Assembly (NCBI GenBank): GCA_905205065.1
Contig: CAJLCI010000034.1
Location: 1 to 24,314, forward strand
DNA: 24,314 nt
Direction of reading: 5' to 3'
From: an uncultured Eubacteriales bacterium
Lineage (GTDB): Bacteria; Bacillota; Clostridia; Oscillospirales; CAG-272
Each line of letters starts with the position of its first letter. Position 1 is the stretch's first letter. Both the position numbers and the translations under genes were made by a program. Positions 14,390 to 20,464 of the stretch are shown one piece after another. The notes beneath the pieces were generated by a model that worked only from the letters and a program-made list of their open reading frames with translations, had not been told where the DNA came from and made no database searches.

Positions 14390-16342
14390 ATGAATAACAG
14401 ATGTAATAATGATAGCTGCAGCTGCGAAAAGAAACCTTTTTATATAACGACAGCAATTGCCTACAGTTCGCGTAAGCCTCACATTGGAAATGTTTATGAG
14501 GCTATTTTTACAGACGCCGTTGCAAGATATAAACGTATGCAGGGATATGACGTTTTCTTTTTGACAGGGACTGACGAGCACGGACAGAAAATAGAGGACT
14601 GCGCAAAAGAGTCGGGAATAACGCCAAAGGAATATGTTGACCGCATGTCTTCGGAAATTCGCAGAATCTGGGATTCCATGAATATAAGCTATGATCACTT
14701 TATCCGCACGACAGATGAATCTCATGAAAACGCTGTAAAGCATATTTTCAAAAAACTCTATGATCAGGGTGATATTTATAAGGGAAGCTATGAAGGGTGG
14801 TACTGTGTTCCTTGCGAGTCTTTCTTTACCGAGACTCAGGTGTCTGACGGAAAATGCCCTGACTGCGGAGCGCCTGTAAGCAAAGCGTCGGAAGAGGCTT
14901 ATTTCTTTCGTATGGGCAAGTATGCGGACAGACTCCTTGATTATATAGAATCTCATCCGGAATTTATCGAGCCTGATTCAAGACGGAAAGAGATGGTCAA
15001 TAATTTTATAAAGCCGGGACTTCAGGATCTTTGTGTTTCAAGAAGCTCATTCAAGTGGGGAGTTCCTGTTGAATTTGATTCGAAGCATGTTATATATGTC
15101 TGGCTTGATGCGCTTTCCAATTATATTACTGCACTGGGATATGATGTAGATAAACAGAGCGATAATTTTAACCGCTACTGGCCGGCGGATGTTCATGTAA
15201 TCGGAAAAGACATAATGCGTTTTCACTCCATTTACTGGCCGATATTTTTAATGGCTCTTGATATTCCTCTTCCCAAAAAGATTTTCGGGCATCCGTGGCT
15301 TCTTTTCGGAACTGATAAGATGAGCAAATCAAAGGGAAACGTCATGTATGCCGACGAGCTTGCACAGATATTCGGGGTTGACGGAGTTCGTCATTATGTA
15401 CTTTCAGAAATGCCTTATGCTTCTGACGGAAGTATTACTTACGAGTCGCTTGTAGGACGCTATAACAGCGATCTTGCAAATAATCTCGGCAATCTTGTAA
15501 AGAGAACCGCCGACATGAGCCAAAAATATTTTGGCGGAACGGTGCAGGAGCCGTCCGAGCCTGAAGAGCTTGACTTTGAGCTGAAAAAAGCTGTATCTGA
15601 TGCAGTTGATTCATTCTGCGAAAATATGGACGGACTGCATGTAGCAGACGCGTCGGAGGCCGTATTTTCGATTTTTCGCCGCGCAAATAAATATATCGAT
15701 GAGACGACGCCATGGCTTCTTTCAAAGGAGGAAGGGAAACGAGGACGTCTCGGAACAGTACTTTATAATCTTCTCGAAACGATACGAATCGGAGCGGTGC
15801 TCCTTGCTCCGCTTATGCCGGATACAACAGACAAAATATTAAAGCTGTTGTCAACGGAAGAGAAGTCGCTTGATTTTGGCGCTTTAAAGCCCGGTACGGT
15901 GCTGGGTGATTCCGAAGTTTTATTTGCACGAATTGATGAAAAATCACTTATTGAACAAATAGAAGCTGAGAGAAAAAAAACTAATAAGGAAAAAAGTCTT
16001 TCGGAAAGGCCTGAAGGCTGTGCTGTTATAGGAATTGACGATTTCATGAAGGTAGAGTTGCGTACGGCTCAGGTCATAGCATGCGAGCCGGTTCCGAAAG
16101 CAAAGAAACTCCTTAAGCTTCAGGTTGATCTTGGCTATGAGCAGAGACAGATTGTATCAGGTATTTCTAAATTCTATACGCCGGAGCAGCTTATCGGACG
16201 TAAAATTATTGTTGTCGCCAATCTTAAGCCTGCAAAGCTTTGCGGAATTGAGAGCAATGGAATGCTTCTGGCGTCAGGCGAAGATACTGTGCGGGTAGTA
16301 TTTTTAGGAGACGATACTCCCTTGGGTGAAAGAGTAAGATAA
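14390..16342 (+). CDS. metG: Methionyl-tRNA synthetase with C-terminal tRNA-binding domain
   Basis: Charges initiator and elongator tRNA-Met. The class I catalytic core has KPHIGN (HIGH-type, residues 29-34) and KMSKS (310-314, in FGTDKMSKSKGN). A zinc knuckle CVPC...CPDC lies near 142-165, and the anticodon domain follows. From about residue 545 there is an EMAP-II/Trbp111-like tRNA-binding domain (DDFMKVELRTAQV, VSGISKFYTPEQLIGR, ANLKPAKLCGIESNGMLLA) that also dimerises these enzymes. Length 650 is typical. ATG 14390 follows GGAGAAGTGGGGG. The N-terminus carries a roughly 14-residue Asn/Cys-rich extension (C5, C10, C12) before the usual start. A terminator hairpin lies just after the stop. 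Confidence 0.97.
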   Translation: MNNRCNNDSCSCEKKPFYITTAIAYSSRKPHIGNVYEAIFTDAVARYKRMQGYDVFFLTGTDEHGQKIEDCAKESGITPKEYVDRMSSEIRRIWDSMNISYDHFIRTTDESHENAVKHIFKKLYDQGDIYKGSYEGWYCVPCESFFTETQVSDGKCPDCGAPVSKASEEAYFFRMGKYADRLLDYIESHPEFIEPDSRRKEMVNNFIKPGLQDLCVSRSSFKWGVPVEFDSKHVIYVWLDALSNYITALGYDVDKQSDNFNRYWPADVHVIGKDIMRFHSIYWPIFLMALDIPLPKKIFGHPWLLFGTDKMSKSKGNVMYADELAQIFGVDGVRHYVLSEMPYASDGSITYESLVGRYNSDLANNLGNLVKRTADMSQKYFGGTVQEPSEPEELDFELKKAVSDAVDSFCENMDGLHVADASEAVFSIFRRANKYIDETTPWLLSKEEGKRGRLGTVLYNLLETIRIGAVLLAPLMPDTTDKILKLLSTEEKSLDFGALKPGTVLGDSEVLFARIDEKSLIEQIEAERKKTNKEKSLSERPEGCAVIGIDDFMKVELRTAQVIACEPVPKAKKLLKLQVDLGYEQRQIVSGISKFYTPEQLIGRKIIVVANLKPAKLCGIESNGMLLASGEDTVRVVFLGDDTPLGERVR

Positions 16343-16349
16343 AAGCTAA

Positions 16350-16386
16350 AAACCGAAGGCGAGGTCTGCCTTCGGTTTATCGTTTT
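16350..16386 (+). terminator. Intrinsic terminator after metG
   Basis: An 11-bp perfect stem AAACCGAAGGC/GCCTTCGGTTT (16350-16360 with 16368-16378) with a 7-base loop starts eight bases after the metG stop. The T-rich stretch after it is interrupted (ATCGTTTT), so strength is uncertain. The A run on the 5' side could support some termination on the other strand. Confidence 0.75.
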
Positions 16387-16420
16387 CAACAGCGTCTGAA
16401 AGCCCTTGATTCACAATTTT

Positions 16421-16504
16421 CAGCGGAATGCTGTATTTTATTCTTCGTCAAAATACAAAATACGCAGCCGGGCTTCTTTTATGACCGGTTGATTTCTTAT
16501 TGGA
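16421..16504 (-). repeat. Possible diverged intergenic element, copy E7
   Basis: Weak similarity to the element in E1 orientation: CAGCGGAATGCTG (16421-16433, compare AGCGGAATGA in E6), ATGACCGG (near 16481) and CTTATTGG (16497-16504). The GAAAAAGCG and AACGTCTT blocks cannot be found. It could be chance. Confidence 0.25.
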
Positions 16505-16558
16505 TATGAAAAGACAGCAGTATTTTTATTTACATTATCTTTATTTAATTTTAAACAA

Positions 16559-16572
16559 GCCGCAGATGCGGC
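16559..16572 (+). promoter_or_regulatory. Hairpin just before the tatD ribosome binding site
   Basis: GCCGC/GCGGC with an AGAT loop (16559-16563 with 16568-16572) sits directly in front of the G-rich ribosome site GGGGTGG (about 16575-16581) of tatD. It may affect translation; nothing more can be said. Confidence 0.3.
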
Positions 16573-16585
16573 GCGGGGTGGTATA

Positions 16586-17392
16586 ATGTTATTTGATTCT
16601 CATGCGCATTTTGACGACGCTAAATTTGATATGAAGAATGAATCGGGACAAATTTTACGTGATATGCTTCTTTCCCGCGCATTCGATGATGACAGTGTGA
16701 AGTGTATCATAAATGCGGGAACATCCATAAAAACGGGAGATATTTCGATCTCGCTTGCGGAAAAGTACAAAAGAATTTATGCTGCGGTCGGAATTCATCC
16801 GGAGGAGCTTGAGGAGGCAGAAAAAGATCCTGACGGAACGCTTGACAAGCTTAAAGCTCAGCTTTGTCATCCTAAGGTGCAGGCGCTGGGTGAAATCGGC
16901 CTTGATTATCATTACGATACAGACAAAAAGCTGCAGAAAAAGTGGTTTGAGCTTCAGATGGATCTTGCGGGTAAACTGGATATGCCGGTTCAGATTCACG
17001 ACCGAGAGGCTCACGGAGACTGCATGGATATTGTCCGCCGGTTTCCGGACGTCCGCGGAGTATTTCATAGTTTTAGCGGAAGTGCGGAAATGGCAAAAGA
17101 GTTGATTGAGCGGGGCTGGTATATTTCATTTTCCGGAGTAATAACTTTTAAAAATGCGGTCAGAATAGCGGAAGTTGTTCGTTCTGTTCCATTAGACAGA
17201 ATATTGTCGGAAACTGATAGCCCGTATCTTGCGCCTCATCCGTTTCGCGGTCAGCTTAATTATTCCGGTTATGTTCGGCTGACTGTTGAGCGGCTGGCTG
17301 AGCTTAAAGGCGTGTCTTTTGATGAAATGTGTTCGATGACGTGTAACAATGCCTGTGAATTTTTTGGAATTGACAAGGAGATTTTGAACTAA
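16586..17392 (+). CDS. tatD: TatD-family metal-dependent DNase/hydrolase
   Basis: TIM-barrel hydrolase; TatD proteins are Mg-dependent 3'-5' exonucleases, with proposed roles in DNA repair and quality control. All metal-site motifs are visible: DSHAHFDD (residues 4-11), GIHPEE, ALGEIGLDYHYD, QIHDREAHGD, VFHSFSGS and SETDSPYLAPHPFRG. Length 268 is typical. ATG 16586 follows GGGGTGG. It commonly follows metG in Bacillota, as here. The next gene downstream, after a 373-base repeat-filled spacer, is a radical SAM protein of the TatD-associated type, supporting a functional link. Confidence 0.95.
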   Translation: MLFDSHAHFDDAKFDMKNESGQILRDMLLSRAFDDDSVKCIINAGTSIKTGDISISLAEKYKRIYAAVGIHPEELEEAEKDPDGTLDKLKAQLCHPKVQALGEIGLDYHYDTDKKLQKKWFELQMDLAGKLDMPVQIHDREAHGDCMDIVRRFPDVRGVFHSFSGSAEMAKELIERGWYISFSGVITFKNAVRIAEVVRSVPLDRILSETDSPYLAPHPFRGQLNYSGYVRLTVERLAELKGVSFDEMCSMTCNNACEFFGIDKEILN

Positions 17393-17409
17393 ACTAATAT
17401 TGCGGCAGA

Positions 17410-17740
17410 TTCAATAAGAAGCATAGATTTGTATAAGATGTACAGGCAATGATGATTATACTGCCGCTGAAAAAGTAAGCGAAACACGAAACTGTGGAGG
17501 AGAACGCTTTTACACTCCGACGTTTTTATACATGTCTTTATACGCGAACACTTTTTCATTAGAACGCTTATATACGTGAACGTCTTTACAGCCGCCTTTA
17601 TACGTGAACGCTTTTATACGTGAAATCATTTATGCACAAACATCTTTACACGTTAACGCCTTTACACGTGGATGTATTTATACGCAAACGTCTTTACATG
17701 TGAGCGCTTTTTAGGCGTAGACCTCTCGCTTTTGATTATA
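17410..17740 (+). repeat. Dispersed intergenic element, strongly expanded copy E4
   Basis: Same orientation as E3. TTCAATAAGAAGCATAG (17410-17426) closely matches E3. GCCGCTGAAAAAGTAAGCG (17463-17481) matches the GCCTGAAAAAGCG core. AAACGTCTTTACAT (17686-17699) matches the AACGTCTTRCAG block, and CTCTCGCTTTTGATTATA (17723-17740) is the other end. The middle is occupied by about 14 tandem 16-bp units (separate entry). GCGGCAG (17402-17408) and CTGCCGC (17461-17467) could also pair over about 50 bases. No gene was found in 17393-17765. Confidence 0.65.
17500..17715 (+). repeat. 16-bp tandem array inside E4 (about 14 units)
   Basis: Degenerate head-to-tail units with consensus GTGAACGYCTTTATAC. 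Clear units are at 17604-17619, 17652-17667, 17668-17683 and 17684-17699. Most are 16 nt; some are 12, 13, 15 or 17. There are no spacers between units, so this is not a CRISPR array. The core GAACGTCTT is shared with the E3 array and with the single block in E1 and E2. Confidence 0.85.
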
Positions 17741-17765
17741 GTTTTTATAAAGGAAAGAACATAAA

Positions 17766-18365
17766 ATGACAATAGTTTATGTATTTGAAAATACTCTCTA
17801 TCTCAATATTACCAATCGATGCACAAATTCATGTGATTTTTGTGTGAGAACGGTATCTGACGGATATTACAGTGAGAATTCTCTCTGGCTTGAGTATGAA
17901 CCGTCGCTTGATGAGATATTAACTGCTTTGGAAAAATATAAATTTGATGATTATAAAGAGATTGTATTTTGTGGTTATGGAGAGCCGACGTGCAGACTTA
18001 ATATAATGCTGCAAGTGTGCAGATTTATCCGTAAAAAAAGCGGTATTAAAATCAGGCTTAATACCAACGGACACGCTTCTCTTATTGAACATCATGATAC
18101 CGCTCCGCTTTTCGAGGGACTTTTGGATACAGTATCTGTAAGTCTTAATGCCGCGGACGCGGAGTCTTATCAAAATATTTGCCACAGTGAATTTGGGAAA
18201 TCGGCTTTTTACGGTATGCTGGATTTTGCACGAGAGGTGAAAAAGTATGTTCCGGAGGTATTATTCAGTGTCGTAAGGACGACTATCCCAGAGTCAGATT
18301 TGGAAAAATGCAAAAGAATTGCAGATGAATACGGCATACGGCTGCGGGTACGTGAGCTTGTCTGA
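17766..18365 (+). CDS. TatD-associated radical SAM protein
   Basis: Short radical SAM protein (199 residues) with the 4Fe-4S motif CTNSCDFC (Cys18, Cys22, Cys25; CxxxCxxC), the following GYGEPT (SAM-binding GGE-like segment, near 75-80), IRLNTNGH and VSVSLNAADAESY. It lacks a C-terminal SPASM-type Cys cluster. The size, the N-terminus and its location one gene after tatD fit the family named TatD-associated (TatD-linked) radical SAM proteins in Clostridia, whose substrate is unknown. ATG 17766 has AAAGGA at 17749-17754. The long spacer from tatD holds element E4, so the two may not share one mRNA without reading through it. Confidence 0.88.
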   Translation: MTIVYVFENTLYLNITNRCTNSCDFCVRTVSDGYYSENSLWLEYEPSLDEILTALEKYKFDDYKEIVFCGYGEPTCRLNIMLQVCRFIRKKSGIKIRLNTNGHASLIEHHDTAPLFEGLLDTVSVSLNAADAESYQNICHSEFGKSAFYGMLDFAREVKKYVPEVLFSVVRTTIPESDLEKCKRIADEYGIRLRVRELV

Positions 18366-18383
18366 AAAGGCACAGTGTCGGTT

Positions 18384-18495
18384 ATTTAGCTGATAATAAG
18401 ATGACTCTGACTGTAAGGCGCTCACGTGCAAAAGCATTCGGTTGTCATGGCGTTTGATTCCAAATGTGACGGATGTTACTAACCCTTCCTTGAGG
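18384..18495 (-). repeat. Possible diverged intergenic element, copy E8
   Basis: The 171-base spacer between two convergent genes has TTAGCTGATAATAAGATG, then CTGTAAGGCGCT, TGACGGATGT and CTTCCTTGAGG, in the order expected for an E1-like copy, but each block is imperfect. Tentative. Confidence 0.25.
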
Positions 18496-18536
18496 AAATT
18501 GGTTTCGCCGCAGAAACGCTTTATGGTGAAATCGCA

Positions 18537-19919
18537 TTACTTATTTAATTCTGCAAAGAGTTTTTCACGGTTAAGAAAATACAGGCAGTTTTGCAAAAAC
18601 GATGTGTGTTCGGCCATTCTAAACAACGCTGCGGCGCTGTCTGTAAATGCATTGAATATCCGTTCCTTTTCTGTAGATTGGTCATATTCTTCTCGGATTG
18701 CACTGAGAGTAATAAATTTTAACATACAATATAATGCTTCAATTCCGCGTGCCCTGTCTTCAAAAATATGATAATTCTGCAGCATTTCTTTTTCTGTTAT
18801 GTTTTCTATAGGGAAACGACTGTAAAACATATTGTTGACTAAGATTTGTTCAAATATGATTTCTCCGGATTCGAAATATTCTTCAAATATTTTTTCCGCA
18901 CTTACATATTTGTGTATAACATTGTCAGTTATTATAGGGTTTTCATTATTATCAAAAGCAACATCAAGCGACTTGAATGTCGATTTCGCCAATTCTGAGA
19001 CGCTCTGACTGTATTTTGAAAATAAATTTATGAGCTTGGCGGAATCGCATAGATACTGGGATATATTTTGCGGAAGCTGGCTGTTTGAAACGGCTGCAAA
19101 ATTATCAGCTGCTTCAGAATACTCAGGTGCGAACATGTCACATATGGTTTTAAGACTCTGTCCTTTTGAAAATTCTGAAGGACTTTTTTCCTTTTTTAAT
19201 TTATTTGTATCGTCCTCTTTTAATTTATTTGTATCGTCATCAGCACATATAAATACAGAGTCAATTTGAGATAAGAAGCTGCGGAGAAGTGAGAAACGAT
19301 CCGAAAGGGAGAATTTTCTGTTTTGAATTATCGCCGTTGAAGTTTTACGGATAATGGTACTCTCGCCTGTAAGGTTTTTTATTAATTCCGGATCAAAGTG
19401 CATGTTTTTTAGTCTTTCATATTTGATTTTTTCTTCGGCGTACTCTTCCGACAGTTCATCTTCAGGAATTTCAAAATTGAGGGAAAGCGATTCAAAGCGA
19501 AGAGGTGTTTTTATATTAAGCAGCAGCTCAATTACAGCTTCACAGGAGCTTGAACAGCAGCATTCCGGAGGAGCTGTATTTTTTATGCTTCTTGGGTAAT
19601 ATCTGCATACTGAGGAAATAACGTCTTCTCCGCATTCTTTTTGAATTCCGCACAGACCGTCATCTCGTTGAAGCGGGCATTTTCCGTCAAACCGTCTATT
19701 TATGAGCGCAAAACGTTCCGGACTTGGATTTTCAGGTCTGTAAAAGGCGCAGTCAAGCTTTAGACGAAGCTCAGGAGAGCAGTCAAGCCCTATTAATCGG
19801 TAATACTCGGACATGGTCAGAGAAATTCCCCATCCTCCGCAGCAAGTATTTCGACATTTTCCGCATTTACAGGAAAAACGCTTATAATATTCCGGGGCAG
19901 TGTATGTTTTATAGCTCAT
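18537..19919 (-). CDS. fliB: FliB-like protein (flagellin lysine N-methylase family)
   Basis: The 460-residue protein has the FliB-type Cys-rich N-terminus: CKCGKCRNTCCGGWGI (C17, C19, C22, C26, C27), then KCPLQRDDGLCGIQKECGE (C81, C90, C96), VCRYYPR (C105) and CCCSSSCEA (C120-122, C126). These cysteines fit a metal or iron-sulfur site. FliB methylates lysines of flagellin in Salmonella and is reported to need a 4Fe-4S cluster. The C-terminal half is helical and less conserved. No flagellar gene is in the window, so the substrate may be another protein. ATG 19919 (read leftward) has AGGAAAGGA at 19931-19939. It is transcribed opposite to all its neighbours. A 24-bp in-frame duplication lies in a charged loop near residues 227-242. 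I am sure of the family, not of the substrate. Confidence 0.8.
   Translation of the reverse strand: MSYKTYTAPEYYKRFSCKCGKCRNTCCGGWGISLTMSEYYRLIGLDCSPELRLKLDCAFYRPENPSPERFALINRRFDGKCPLQRDDGLCGIQKECGEDVISSVCRYYPRSIKNTAPPECCCSSSCEAVIELLLNIKTPLRFESLSLNFEIPEDELSEEYAEEKIKYERLKNMHFDPELIKNLTGESTIIRKTSTAIIQNRKFSLSDRFSLLRSFLSQIDSVFICADDDTNKLKEDDTNKLKKEKSPSEFSKGQSLKTICDMFAPEYSEAADNFAAVSNSQLPQNISQYLCDSAKLINLFSKYSQSVSELAKSTFKSLDVAFDNNENPIITDNVIHKYVSAEKIFEEYFESGEIIFEQILVNNMFYSRFPIENITEKEMLQNYHIFEDRARGIEALYCMLKFITLSAIREEYDQSTEKERIFNAFTDSAAALFRMAEHTSFLQNCLYFLNREKLFAELNK
19194..19241 (-). repeat. 24-bp in-frame duplication in the fliB-like gene
   Basis: Two adjacent 24-bp units (19194-19217 and 19218-19241) sharing TTTTAATTTATTTGTATCGTC encode a repeated DDTNKLK in a charged, probably flexible loop. 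The near identity suggests recent slippage. Confidence 0.85.
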
Positions 19920-19941
19920 AAAATAATTTTTCCTTTCCTAA

Positions 19942-19959
19942 TTGACATAATTCTGTCAA
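19942..19959. promoter_or_regulatory. Inverted repeat TTGACA-6-TGTCAA upstream of fliB-like gene
   Basis: TTGACATAATTCTGTCAA (extended by one base pair on each side) lies 23 bases before the fliB-like start, directly behind its ribosome site. The symmetry suggests an operator or short hairpin; I recognise no known regulator consensus. Confidence 0.4.
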
Positions 19960-19964
19960 TATTT

Positions 19965-19979
19965 TATCAAAATTTGATA
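19965..19979. promoter_or_regulatory. Palindrome TATCAAAATTTGATA upstream of fliB-like gene
   Basis: A perfect 15-bp palindrome begins five bases beyond the previous inverted repeat. The paired palindromes in the AT-rich fliB/valS divergent region could be regulator sites. The AT-rich background raises the chance of coincidence. 19980-20113 shows only AT-rich direct repeats (TAACATTTTAT twice). Confidence 0.35.
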
Positions 19980-20113
19980 GAATTTATAAATAACATTTTA
20001 TTACATTTAATAACATTTTATGTTAAAAAATTGTCACGATGTAGATTAAATTATTGTTATTACAAAAATGAGTGTAAGTTAAGCTTATTAAACGTAATTA
20101 TATTATGGGATTG

Positions 20114-20142
20114 TTGACATTTTTAAGAGGCTGTGCTATAAT
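20114..20142 (+). promoter_or_regulatory. Strong sigma-A-type promoter for valS leader
   Basis: TTGACA (20114-20119) and TATAAT (20137-20142) both match consensus exactly, with the ideal 17-base spacing and a TG one base before the -10 (extended -10). Transcription should start near 20149, leaving a leader of about 315 bases before valS. Confidence 0.85.
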
Positions 20143-20163
20143 AACCAGTAATCTTCTATTTTA

Positions 20164-20223
20164 ATGACTGAGCTTCTAAAAGTGCGGATTATTCGCATTT
20201 TGATGATAAAGCTTCTGAAGTAA
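20164..20223 (+). CDS. Possible leader peptide 1 in the valS leader
   Basis: ATG 20164, about 15 bases after the predicted transcript start, opens a 19-codon frame, MTELLKVRIIRILMIKLLK, ending at TAA. Ten of 19 residues are Leu, Ile or Val, which would suit attenuation by branched-chain tRNA charging. There is no visible Shine-Dalgarno, and the sequence is part of a 39-bp tandem repeat, so it may be untranslated. Confidence 0.25.
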   Translation: MTELLKVRIIRILMIKLLK

Positions 20224-20343
20224 CAGATTATTTATATTTTGGTGATTGAACTTTCAAAAGCGCAGGTTATTCGCTTTTTGATGAAAAAGCTTCCAAAATT
20301 ACAGATTATTCGTATTCGGGTGACTGAGTTACCAAAAGTGTAG
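20165..20343 (+). repeat. 39-bp tandem repeat in the valS leader (4.6 units)
   Basis: Units start at 20165, 20204, 20243, 20282 and 20321 (last partial). Counting by eye, units 1 and 3 differ at 8 of 39 positions, 2 and 4 at 9, and 1 and 2 at 13, so the real period is a 78-bp pair. Units 1 and 3 can fold into hairpins (AAAAGTGCG with CGCATTTT; AAAAGCG with CGCTTTT); units 2 and 4 cannot fold as well. A partial unit (CAG...ATTTTA) may begin at 20146, at the transcript start. In one frame each unit reads like xxELxKxQIIRIL, with one stop in unit 2. Confidence 0.85.
20281..20343 (+). CDS. Possible leader peptide 2 in the valS leader
   Basis: ATG 20281 opens a 20-codon frame, MKKLPKLQIIRIRVTELPKV, ending at TAG. 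It is in the same reading frame as peptide 1 and related to it through the 39-bp repeat. There is no Shine-Dalgarno. It could be a remnant of a longer repeat protein rather than a working leader peptide. Confidence 0.2.
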   Translation: MKKLPKLQIIRIRVTELPKV

Positions 20344-20355
20344 TTCTCACATTGT

Positions 20356-20375
20356 AAAATGACATATGTCATTTT
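20356..20375. promoter_or_regulatory. Perfect 20-bp palindrome in the valS leader
   Basis: AAAATGACATATGTCATTTT is a perfect palindrome, followed by two further T residues. It may be a DNA operator or a weak terminator-like hairpin. Confidence 0.45.
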
Positions 20376-20411
20376 TTGATGTAGTTATGTTAATTATTCC
20401 ATAGATTTTTA

Positions 20412-20434
20412 AAAGCGGCGCTGTGCGCTGCTTT
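20412..20434 (+). terminator. Attenuator-like hairpin before valS
   Basis: A 10-bp stem AAAGCGGCGC/GCGCTGCTTT (one G-T pair) with a TGT loop lies 11 bases before the valS Shine-Dalgarno AAGGAG (20446-20451). The sequence after it is U-rich but broken (ATTATAATAAAAA). It could be a leader attenuator or a translational control hairpin. Confidence 0.4.
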
Positions 20435-20464
20435 ATTATAATAAAAAGGAGCCTGACAACAGAC

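Noticed and set aside
17500..17715. CRISPR array
   Set aside because: Units of 16 nt follow each other directly with no spacers, and no cas gene is present.
1390..17740. Classical insertion sequence or MITE with terminal inverted repeats
   Set aside because: The two ends of the intergenic element (TTCAATAAGG and TCGCTTTT..TTATA) are not inverted copies of each other, I see no clear target duplication, and no transposase is present. I therefore call it only a dispersed repeat.
20143..20464. T-box riboswitch before valS
   Set aside because: The leader length fits, but there is no T-box consensus; the space is filled by 39-bp repeats and simple hairpins.
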